Assembly (NCBI GenBank): GCA_964390465.1
Contig: CAYMIJ010000011.1
Span: 1-64,000, forward strand
Direction: 5' to 3'
Length of the DNA stretch: 64,000 bases
DNA from: JADZAI01 sp964390465
Lineage (GTDB): Bacteria > Pseudomonadota > Alphaproteobacteria > Micropepsales > Micropepsaceae
Under the pieces are notes generated by a model, which ran no database searches, had not been told where the DNA came from, and worked only from the letters and a program-made list of their open reading frames with translations. Positions 8,718-16,308 of this stretch are shown piece by piece. How positions within the stretch are numbered: the stretch's first letter is position 1; each line of letters starts with the position of its first letter. A program made the translations under genes and the position numbers.

Positions 8718-10133
8718 ATGGCCGAGCACGCGTATTCAGCCCAGAGCAAATCCACGGACATGCGCCTGTTGCGCGTGTCACTGGACCATGCGGCCGAAGC
8801 GACCAACAAAGGTGCGCCTGCTCTTATTCCCCTTTCCTTTGCCATCGCCGTCCTGTGGTGGATGTCAGCAGAACTGGGCAGCATCCATTGGCAGAATTGC
8901 CTTATATTCGTGGCGATAGGGACGACATGGAGCCTGGCTGCGCTGCTGACCGTCAAACGCTTCAGGCTGGCCGCGCCAAAAGATGACGATCTGCCGGGAT
9001 GGCATCAGCGGTTCATCGTTCTCTATTTTCTGAACGGCGCTGCGTTTGGGGCTGCCGGTTTCCTGTTATGGGCACCGGGCAATGTCATCAATCAGATTGT
9101 TCTTCTGGCGATCTGCGCACTGAGCATCTCAAACGCACTCAATGAGCATGGTGAGCGGCTGGAATATATCGCTGCGGTCGGAGCAGGACATCTACTCTGC
9201 ACGGTGTCAGCCTTTCTTACCCAGGACAACCAACTGGGCTTAACAGCCTATGTTCTGCTTGGAATCGTGGTGGCATGGTGTGCCCATCAGGCAACCACCA
9301 CCCACAACCGTTTTCGCTCCATCGTGAAAACACAGATCGAGAATGCAGATCTCGCAGAGGAGAATGCCCGGTCCGCTGAACGCGCCAATACCCTGCGCGT
9401 TCAGGCTGAGTCTGCGTCGCATTCCAAGTCAGCCTTCCTGGCGAATATGAGCCATGAACTGCGCACCCCTCTCAACGCCATTATTGGTTTCTCACAGGTG
9501 GTGCGTGATGAATTGTTCGGGCCGGTCGGGAACCGGAAATATGTCGAGTACGTCTCCGACATCGAAAGCAGCGGTCAGCATCTTCTGGGCATCATCAACG
9601 ACATTCTCGACATCGCCAAAATCGAGGCCAACAAGCTGAGCGTTTCGCGTGAATGGATTGCGCCGGAAAGCTTCATACTGGATGCACTGCGGGTCACACG
9701 CGGCCATCCTGCGGCCGTGGACATGACCATTGCCTATCAACCCGGCCATAACGAAACGGAAGTTCACGCAGACCCGCGCATGATGCGCCAGGTGATGCTG
9801 AACCTTCTATCCAATGCCGTAAAACACTCGCAGATCGGAACGACCGTGACGGTGCGCACCTCGGTAACATCTGAATTCGCCCTGCGGATCGAAATTGAAG
9901 ACAAGGGCGTCGGTATTCCCAAGCACCTTCTGGAACATGTCTTCGAAGCGTTCGAGCAGACGGACAATTCCTATTCCCGCGAAGCGCAGGGTACCGGTCT
10001 TGGCCTTGCACTGGTGCGCGCCTTTGTCACAACGCATTTCGGCCGGGTCTGGCTGGAAAGCGAAGAGGGTATAGGCACGACAGCCATCATCGAGCTGCCC
10101 GGCGCCAGACAGATCGCTGCAAAGGCCGCCTGA
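8718..10133 (+). CDS. Membrane histidine kinase, PleC/DivJ-like dimerisation domain
   Basis: Sensor kinase of 471 residues. The N-terminal 200 residues form about six hydrophobic helices (roughly 34-50, 60-78, 99-118, 123-140, 149-167, 174-190). A coiled-coil linker (about 203-235) follows. The HisKA domain has the phospho-accepting His246 in MSHELRTPLN. The ATPase domain has the N box (Asn366), G1 box D395-x-G-x-G and G2 box G425-x-G-x-G429. The segment after the histidine (FGPVGNRKYVEY, then DIESSGQHLL) is typical of the alphaproteobacterial PleC/DivJ/PdhS group that works with DivK or PleD. No response regulator is adjacent, so it is an orphan and its signal and partner are unknown. Confidence 0.9.
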   Translation: MAEHAYSAQSKSTDMRLLRVSLDHAAEATNKGAPALIPLSFAIAVLWWMSAELGSIHWQNCLIFVAIGTTWSLAALLTVKRFRLAAPKDDDLPGWHQRFIVLYFLNGAAFGAAGFLLWAPGNVINQIVLLAICALSISNALNEHGERLEYIAAVGAGHLLCTVSAFLTQDNQLGLTAYVLLGIVVAWCAHQATTTHNRFRSIVKTQIENADLAEENARSAERANTLRVQAESASHSKSAFLANMSHELRTPLNAIIGFSQVVRDELFGPVGNRKYVEYVSDIESSGQHLLGIINDILDIAKIEANKLSVSREWIAPESFILDALRVTRGHPAAVDMTIAYQPGHNETEVHADPRMMRQVMLNLLSNAVKHSQIGTTVTVRTSVTSEFALRIEIEDKGVGIPKHLLEHVFEAFEQTDNSYSREAQGTGLGLALVRAFVTTHFGRVWLESEEGIGTTAIIELPGARQIAAKAA

Positions 10134-10144
10134 ACAGGGCGCAA

Positions 10145-11593
10145 TTAGCTGGCGATCTTGCTGCCCAGCATCTTGCGGAGCTTGTCGCCATAAGGTGGAC
10201 GAAGCCCGACCATGCCAGCGACATCCACCTTGGTCTGCTTGAAAACGGATTTGGCGTGGCTGAACGTCTTGAACCCGTCAATGCCATGATAGGCACCCAT
10301 GCCAGATGGGCCAACGCCGCCAAAAGGCAGATCCTCCATCGAGACATGCATCACGACGTCGTTGACGGTAACGCCGCCTGATGTTGTGCGCGTCAGCACC
10401 TTGTCCTGCTCGGCCTTGTCGCTGCCAAAGTAATAGAGCCCCAGCGGACGGTCATGGGCATTCACATAGCCAATGACATCATCCATGGAGGCATAGGTTT
10501 TAACCGGCAGGATCGGCCCGAAGATTTCATCCTGCATCACTTTCATGTCGTCGCTGGGGTTGAGCACCAGGGTCGGCGGAATCTTGTAATGCGGCTGCTG
10601 GCTGAAATCTTCGCGCGCCGGGTTGATCTCTTTCACCGTTGCGCCCTTCGATTTGGCGTCGGCGATATAACCCTGAAGGCGCTCGTAGTGGCGCAGGTTG
10701 ATGACAGAGGTATAGTCAGGATTATCCTTGAGCGTCGGGTACATCTCGCTGACCACCGTTTCAGCCGCTGACGCAAAAGCGTCGGCCTGCCCTTCCGGCA
10801 CAAAAACATAATCCGGCGCGAGGCAGATCTGCCCGGCGTTCAGTGTCTTGCCCATCATGATGCGCTGGGCTGCTTTTTTCATGTCCGCACTTTTAGACAC
10901 GATGGTCGGCGACTTGCCGCCCAGTTCCAGTGTCAGCGGTACGAGGTTTTCAGCAGCCGCACGCATGACATGATAGGCAATCGAGGTCGCGCCGGTGAAC
11001 AGCAGATGATCGAAGGGCTGTTTTGAAAACGCCTCGCCAATCGAGGGGCCGCCAATGACCACGGCGGCTTCGGTTTCGTCATAAGCCTTGCGGAACATCG
11101 TCGCCATCAGGGCCGATGTCGCTGGCGTGTATTCTGAGGGCTTGATCATCACCCGATTGCCGGCAGCAAAAATGCCCGCGAGCGGCGTAAAGGTCAGGTT
11201 GATCGGAAAGTTCCACGGGCTGATGACGCCGACCGTGCCCTTTGGTTGATACTGGATCTGCGCGCTGGCACCCATGAGTCCCAGCGGGAAGTTGGGCTTG
11301 CGCTTTTCAGGCCGCATCCACCCGCGCAGATGCTTGCGGGCATGTTTGAGCGTTTCGATGGAGCCGAACACATCAGTGAACAGCGACTGATCGTGGCTTC
11401 GGTGCCCGAAGTCAGCGGCCATCGCCTCGGTAATCTGAGTTTTGTGCGTCACCAGCAGATCAATGGCGCGGTTGATCCAGTCGATCCGGCGTTCAGCCGA
11501 TTGCGGACCTTCCTTGATATGCGCGGCTTTCTGGCGGTCGAGGATGGTGCGAATGTCTTCCACCGGAGTCGGCTGGGCGTTGGCGAGGCTCAT
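10145..11593 (-). CDS. Aldehyde dehydrogenase, coniferyl-aldehyde-dehydrogenase type
   Basis: NAD(P)-dependent oxidation of an aldehyde to its acid. From the ATG at 11593 the protein has 482 residues, the length of class 3/coniferyl aldehyde dehydrogenases. Catalytic residues are present: Asn128 in PWNFP, Lys151 in KPSEYTP, general base Glu223 in LELGGKSP and nucleophile Cys257 in NAGQICLAP. The frame opens 48 codons earlier, but that segment overlaps the divergent enoyl-CoA hydratase start and lacks family similarity. A C-terminal hydrophobic tail typical of fatty aldehyde dehydrogenases is not evident. The neighbouring crotonases suggest aromatic or acyl-chain catabolism, but the substrate is not provable here. 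Confidence 0.9.
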   Translation of the reverse strand: MSLANAQPTPVEDIRTILDRQKAAHIKEGPQSAERRIDWINRAIDLLVTHKTQITEAMAADFGHRSHDQSLFTDVFGSIETLKHARKHLRGWMRPEKRKPNFPLGLMGASAQIQYQPKGTVGVISPWNFPINLTFTPLAGIFAAGNRVMIKPSEYTPATSALMATMFRKAYDETEAAVVIGGPSIGEAFSKQPFDHLLFTGATSIAYHVMRAAAENLVPLTLELGGKSPTIVSKSADMKKAAQRIMMGKTLNAGQICLAPDYVFVPEGQADAFASAAETVVSEMYPTLKDNPDYTSVINLRHYERLQGYIADAKSKGATVKEINPAREDFSQQPHYKIPPTLVLNPSDDMKVMQDEIFGPILPVKTYASMDDVIGYVNAHDRPLGLYYFGSDKAEQDKVLTRTTSGGVTVNDVVMHVSMEDLPFGGVGPSGMGAYHGIDGFKTFSHAKSVFKQTKVDVAGMVGLRPPYGDKLRKMLGSKIAS

Positions 11594-11735
11594 GGGGCAT
11601 ACCCTGAATGATGAGATGACCACACTATAGGCAGAATATGGGCGCTGGAAAGCACGTTGGGCAGCCTGACGCAGCGTGACGTTGCAGACGCGCACTGACC
11701 GCATACAGTCATGGAAGAAAAGGTAAGGCCACGAC

Positions 11736-12533
11736 ATGGATTATGCCGCCATCACGCTCGTCATTGCAGACGGTGTTGCCGAGCTGACTCTGAATCGCCC
11801 CAAGTCGCTCAATAGCCTGAACAAGACGCTGATCGATGAAATGCGTGTGGCGCTGGGCGACTGTGCCAGCAACGACGCTGTGCGCTGTCTGCTGCTGACG
11901 GGTGCAGGGCGGGGCTTCTGCGCCGGGGCCGATCTGGCCGATAGCGGGTTTCCCAATGACGGTTCGCGCACGCCGGGTCAGCAGGTCGCCCATTCGATGG
12001 AGGTGGGTTTCAATCTCCTCGCCCGTGATCTGGCGCAGTTTTCAAAGCCCGTGATCGTCGCTGTGAACGGTGTGTGTGCCGGTGGCGGGGTTGGTCTTGC
12101 GCTGGCCGGAGACATCGTGATTGCGGGCAAGTCCGCCACCTTTGTTCAGGTGTTCGGACCCAAGCTCGGGCTTGTGCCCGATGTTGGCGTGACCTGGTAT
12201 GCACCACGGCTTGTCGGCCGTGCGCGGGCGCGCGGCCTTGCTTTGCTGGGCGACAAGATCACAGCGGATCAGGCGGCAAACTGGGGGCTCATCTGGCAGA
12301 GCGTGGACGATGACAGACTGCTGGACGAGGCCCGCGCATTGGCGGCCCGCCTTGCCAAGGGGCCGCGCGCCGGGTTCACCAAGATCAAGCAGGTGCTGGA
12401 TGCGTCAGAGAGCAATTCCCTGGAAAGCCAGCTTGATCTTGAGCGCATCACGCAGGGGGAACTCGGTGACACAGCTGATTTTCGCGAGGGGGTTCTTGCA
12501 TTCCTGCAAAAACGAGAGCCTCAATTCCAGTAA
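11736..12533 (+). CDS. Enoyl-CoA hydratase/isomerase family protein (PaaG-like), copy 1
   Basis: Crotonase-fold enzyme of 265 residues acting on acyl-CoA thioesters. The oxyanion-hole segments are GFCAGADL and CAGGGVGLAL. The catalytic region reads LGLVPDVGVTW, with an Asp where classical hydratases have Glu. This is as in PaaG-type isomerases of the phenylacetate pathway, so it may isomerise rather than hydrate. It lies 29 bp before a paralogue in the same direction, and the two are likely co-transcribed. It is divergent from the aldehyde dehydrogenase. The rest of the paa pathway is absent from the window, so the PaaG label refers to the subfamily only. Confidence 0.88.
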   Translation: MDYAAITLVIADGVAELTLNRPKSLNSLNKTLIDEMRVALGDCASNDAVRCLLLTGAGRGFCAGADLADSGFPNDGSRTPGQQVAHSMEVGFNLLARDLAQFSKPVIVAVNGVCAGGGVGLALAGDIVIAGKSATFVQVFGPKLGLVPDVGVTWYAPRLVGRARARGLALLGDKITADQAANWGLIWQSVDDDRLLDEARALAARLAKGPRAGFTKIKQVLDASESNSLESQLDLERITQGELGDTADFREGVLAFLQKREPQFQ

Positions 12534-12562
12534 CACGCCATTTCTTTGAAGGACCAACACGA

Positions 12563-13372
12563 ATGACAACGCACAATTTTGATCGCGTACGGGTAGAGAT
12601 TGAAGGCCCGGTGGCGAAACTGGTGCTCAACCACACGGAAGTGATGAATGCCGTATCACTTGAGATGCTGGGCGGCCTGAAAAAGGCGTTCGATCTCATT
12701 GAGAAAGACGATTCAGGGGTGCGCTGCGTCGTGTGGACTGGCGAAGGCCGCGGCTTCTGCACCGGTGCCAATCTTTCGGGCGGCGGTTCCACGAAGGACT
12801 TTGACCCTGAATCGCGCGATGCGGGATCGGCGCTGGAGACGAGCTATCATCCGTTCCTGCGCCGCGTACGCAACCTGCGTATGCCGATCATCACGGCGGT
12901 CAATGGCCCGGCAGCGGGTGTCGGCATGAGCTTCGCGCTGATGGGCGATATGATCCTCGCCGCACGCTCGGCCTATTTCCTGCAGGCATTCCGGCGCATC
13001 GGCCTGGTGCCCGATGGCGGCTCGACCTGGCTGTTGCCGCGTCTCGTCGGTCTTGCGCGCGCCAAGGAACTGTCGCTGATGGGCGAGAAACTGCCCGCCG
13101 AGAAGGCGCTGGAATGGGGCCTCATCAACCGTGTGTTCGATGACGCCGATCTTCTGCCCGAAGCCATGAAGATGGCGCACGACCTCGCCAATGGCCCCAC
13201 GGTTTCACTGGCGCAGATCCGCAATCTCTATAACCGCTCGTTCGATCGCACCTATGAAGAACAGCTCGATGCCGAGCGTTGGGCGCAGAAGATCGCCGGA
13301 CGCAGCGAGGATTTCGGTGAAGGCGTCGCCGCCTTCCTCGGCAAGCGCCCGGCGAATTTCAAAGGGAAGTGA
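12563..13372 (+). CDS. Enoyl-CoA hydratase/isomerase family protein (PaaG-like), copy 2
   Basis: Second crotonase, 269 residues, clearly paralogous to the gene just upstream. Oxyanion-hole segments are GFCTGANLSGGG and AAGVGMSFAL; the catalytic loop reads IGLVPDGGSTW, again with Asp at the second acid position. A Shine-Dalgarno-like GAAGGA lies about 10 bp upstream of the ATG. It is followed 15 bp later by a TauD/TfdA-type dioxygenase and then an oxidoreductase, suggesting one transcript. The two crotonases may catalyse successive steps, or form a heteromer; this is inference. Confidence 0.88.
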   Translation: MTTHNFDRVRVEIEGPVAKLVLNHTEVMNAVSLEMLGGLKKAFDLIEKDDSGVRCVVWTGEGRGFCTGANLSGGGSTKDFDPESRDAGSALETSYHPFLRRVRNLRMPIITAVNGPAAGVGMSFALMGDMILAARSAYFLQAFRRIGLVPDGGSTWLLPRLVGLARAKELSLMGEKLPAEKALEWGLINRVFDDADLLPEAMKMAHDLANGPTVSLAQIRNLYNRSFDRTYEEQLDAERWAQKIAGRSEDFGEGVAAFLGKRPANFKGK

Positions 13373-13387
13373 CTGGAGGGCGGCCGC

Positions 13388-14236
13388 ATGACGCTTCACA
13401 TCGCGCAGACCGGGGGGCCTCTTGGCGCCTTCGTGACCGGCGTCGATTTAACACACCCGCTCTCGCCCACTGACGCGGCCGCGCTGCGCGCTGCGGCCGT
13501 GAAGCACAAGGTCATCTTCCTGCCAGATCAGCATATCTCGCTGGATGATCTTGAGCGCGTCACCGACGATCTGGGTGGCCGCACCGATACGCCATTTGTG
13601 AAGCCCCTGCCCGACCGGCCCATGGTCGTGCGGGTTCTGAAAGAGGCGAGCGCGAAAATCGGTTTCGGAGAGGCCTGGCATACCGACCTTTCCTATCTGC
13701 CGCAGCCGCCCGCCTTCACCTGTCTGTGGTCCAGCGAGATTCCACCGACAGGCGGCGACACAATGTGGGCCGATCAGGCCGCCGCCTATGCCGCGCTTGA
13801 TGATGAAACCAAACGCGAGATTGCCGGGCTGATGGGTGTGCACAGTGCGGGTCGTCCCTATGGCACGGGCGGCTTCTATTCACAGGTGCAGGACAAGCTT
13901 TCCATGGAGATCGCGCCATCTGATGAGGCTTTTGCCGAGTTCAGGCACCCATTGGTGGTGAAACACCCTGACAGCGGAGAACCGGTTCTGTTCGCCAACC
14001 AGACTTACACGCTGCGGGTGGATGGCTGGGAGAAAGACCGATCAGACGCGCTTCTGAAACGGCTGTTCGCGCACGCGACCGATCTGCGGTATGTTTATCG
14101 CCTGACATGGCGACCGCACATGCTGACCATCTGGGACAACCGGGCCACACAGCATTTCGCCATCAACGATTATCACGGCCACCGCCGCGAGATGTTCCGC
14201 ACCAGTGTTAAGGGCGCGCCGCTTCTGGCGGCCTGA
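13388..14236 (+). CDS. TauD/TfdA-family 2-oxoglutarate-dependent dioxygenase
   Basis: Non-haem Fe(II) dioxygenase of 282 residues, the normal family size. Iron ligands are His98 and Asp100 (GEAWHTDLS) and distal His256 in WDNRATQHFA. An arginine at 266/267 probably binds 2-oxoglutarate. Family members oxidise taurine, 2,4-D, alkyl sulfates, carnitine precursors and others; the substrate cannot be read from sequence. A GGAGGG Shine-Dalgarno lies 7 bp before the ATG. It sits 15 bp after the second crotonase and 6 bp before a Gfo/Idh/MocA oxidoreductase, so it is probably in the same operon. Confidence 0.9.
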   Translation: MTLHIAQTGGPLGAFVTGVDLTHPLSPTDAAALRAAAVKHKVIFLPDQHISLDDLERVTDDLGGRTDTPFVKPLPDRPMVVRVLKEASAKIGFGEAWHTDLSYLPQPPAFTCLWSSEIPPTGGDTMWADQAAAYAALDDETKREIAGLMGVHSAGRPYGTGGFYSQVQDKLSMEIAPSDEAFAEFRHPLVVKHPDSGEPVLFANQTYTLRVDGWEKDRSDALLKRLFAHATDLRYVYRLTWRPHMLTIWDNRATQHFAINDYHGHRREMFRTSVKGAPLLAA

Positions 14237-14242
14237 CAGCAC

Positions 14243-15379
14243 ATGCGCGTTGGCATCATCGGCCTTGGTCATAGGCTTGGCTATCTGGCGCGCGTGTTTC
14301 AGGCCTGCGTTCCGGGTTTTTCGGTGGCCGGGTATGTCGACACATCACCCGCAGGTCTGACGGGCATGCAGAAGGCTGGCGTCGATGCCGGCAAATCGTA
14401 TGAGACGCTCGATGCGCTGATGCAGGCTGAAAAGCCTGACCTGCTGATGATCGGCACGCCCAATCATTTGCACCTGCCGCTGCTGCGCGCCGCGCTGGCA
14501 CATGATGTGAAGATTTTTTGCGAAAAGCCGGTGGTGACGACACTCGATGAAACCTTCGAGCTTTTGAAGCTGCTGAAGGCGCATGGCGGGCCCAGCCGCG
14601 TGATGGTCGGGCTCGTGCTGCGTTATGCGCCGCTTTATATCGACCTCAGCCGCGCCGTCACCGAAGGCGCGCTCGGCAACATTGTCAGCATCGAGGCGAG
14701 CGAGCACATCGCGCCCTGGCATGGTGGCTTCTTCATGCGCGACTGGCGGCGGCACACGAAATATACTGGCGGCTATATGCTGGAAAAATGCTGCCACGAT
14801 CTCGACCTGTATCAGGGCATCGTTGGCGCACGCGCCATGCGGGTGGCGAGCTTTGGCGGCCGCAAGAGCTTCGTGCCTGCCAATGCTGCCGATGGCGAAC
14901 GTGAGTTGCATCATAAGATGCGTACAGGCTGGGAAAGCGGCACACGCGTTTTCGATAGCGATGGCGATATCGTGGACTACCAGACCGCGATCATCGAATA
15001 CGCCAACGGCACGGCGATGACCTTTCACGCCAATCTGAATGTGCCCAATCACTTCCGCCGGTTCGCGGTCATGGGCACAAAGGGGACGGCGGAAGGTGAC
15101 TTCGTGCGAAAATACTTCCGGCTGGCCGATGCCCGCAGCAACGAAGTCACACTGGACAAAACATATAGCGACAGCGCGCTGTCTCACCACTACGGCGCTG
15201 ACGAGATGATGGCCGCCGACATCGCGGCACATGTCAGCTATGGCGCTGCGCTGCCCGTCTCCGTCATCGACGCGCTGGTAGCTGGCGTCACAGCAATGAT
15301 GATCGACGAGGCACGGCGCACAGGCGCGGTCGTCGATCTGAAACCCATATGGGAAAGGTTCGACGCGCTGCTGGCCTGA
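14243..15379 (+). CDS. Gfo/Idh/MocA-family NAD(P)-dependent oxidoreductase
   Basis: 378-residue oxidoreductase with an N-terminal Rossmann fold (GIIGLGHRLG) and the family motif CEKPV containing the catalytic lysine near residue 94. The substrate-binding alpha/beta domain contains a KCCHDLDL segment supplying the usual acidic/His active-site residues. Members oxidise sugars, inositols or related alcohols. The gene follows the TauD-type dioxygenase by 6 bp and is the last of the plus-strand group. Nothing shows whether it belongs to the same pathway as the crotonases. It converges on the methyltransferase gene with a 3-bp gap. Confidence 0.88.
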   Translation: MRVGIIGLGHRLGYLARVFQACVPGFSVAGYVDTSPAGLTGMQKAGVDAGKSYETLDALMQAEKPDLLMIGTPNHLHLPLLRAALAHDVKIFCEKPVVTTLDETFELLKLLKAHGGPSRVMVGLVLRYAPLYIDLSRAVTEGALGNIVSIEASEHIAPWHGGFFMRDWRRHTKYTGGYMLEKCCHDLDLYQGIVGARAMRVASFGGRKSFVPANAADGERELHHKMRTGWESGTRVFDSDGDIVDYQTAIIEYANGTAMTFHANLNVPNHFRRFAVMGTKGTAEGDFVRKYFRLADARSNEVTLDKTYSDSALSHHYGADEMMAADIAAHVSYGAALPVSVIDALVAGVTAMMIDEARRTGAVVDLKPIWERFDALLA

Positions 15380-15382
15380 GGT

Positions 15383-16216
15383 TCAGGCCGTCGCCGTCAC
15401 AACCCAGCACCGGCCAGTCAGCGTGACGCCCTGCGGCCCCATATGCTTGCCATACTCGATCGCAAGGTCAGTCATGACCTTGTCCTTTGTCTCCTGTGGC
15501 GCATCCTTCAACAGGCGGGAAGCCATGCCCACTTTCACAGCCTCGCGGGCAGCGCTTTCGGCTGAACTGCCGATCACCATCGGCGTGTCAAAGGCCGCAA
15601 AGGCTGGAGTCTGGAAACCGGCAACCGTGAGGATATGGCCAACACGCGCCGCATCGCCAAAGGCAAACGGGCCGGGTGTGTGGGGATCGGGCCGGGGCTG
15701 AGGCGGCAGATGGCGAGACGCCGTCTCATACGGGATCATGCCGAACTGATTATATTGCATCTCGCGCCAGCACATGAAGGCAAGCCGCCCGCCCGGCTTC
15801 AACGCCGTATGAATGTTGCGAAAAGCGGCGGCGGGAGCGTTGAAGAACATCACGCCGAACTTGGAAAACACCAGATCGGCATCGCCGTGAAAGTGCGTGG
15901 TAGCGGCATCGGCTTCCGCAAATTCGAGATTCAAACGGCCCGCTGCACGCTGGCGCGCGACGGCCAGCATAGGCTGCGACACATCCACGCCCAGCACCCG
16001 GCCATGAGAACCAACCCTATCCGAAAGCATCAGCGCGGTTGCGCCAGACCCACAGCCAATGTCGATGACGGTTTCACCCGGCTGAGGCGCAGCTGCGGCG
16101 ACGGCGCATTCGGCCATCTGCTGCATCATCGCATCCATCTTTTCAGCGTCTTCAGCCCATTTATGACCTGATGCCGCATTCCAATAGGCGATCTGATCAG
16201 CGTTGCCCGTGCTCAT
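15383..16216 (-). CDS. Class I SAM-dependent methyltransferase
   Basis: 277-residue protein with a Rossmann-type SAM-binding motif VIDIGCGSGATALML near residues 50-64, an acidic post-I residue (GVDVSQPML) and a ubiE-like continuation. The C-terminal half would determine the acceptor, which I do not recognise. The N-terminus (ADQIAYWNAASGHKWAED) resembles a group of bacterial methyltransferases often named UbiE/MenG-like, but there is no evidence for a role in quinone synthesis. It is the only minus-strand gene here and stands alone between two plus-strand groups. Confidence 0.82.
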   Translation of the reverse strand: MSTGNADQIAYWNAASGHKWAEDAEKMDAMMQQMAECAVAAAAPQPGETVIDIGCGSGATALMLSDRVGSHGRVLGVDVSQPMLAVARQRAAGRLNLEFAEADAATTHFHGDADLVFSKFGVMFFNAPAAAFRNIHTALKPGGRLAFMCWREMQYNQFGMIPYETASRHLPPQPRPDPHTPGPFAFGDAARVGHILTVAGFQTPAFAAFDTPMVIGSSAESAAREAVKVGMASRLLKDAPQETKDKVMTDLAIEYGKHMGPQGVTLTGRCWVVTATA

Positions 16217-16308
16217 GCTAGCCCCCTCTTGCAGATGTCGTCATAGCCTGTTGGCGGAACACGTCAAACGCATGGATTAGCCGCCCCGCGCGCACTACAT
16301 ACGTCCCC

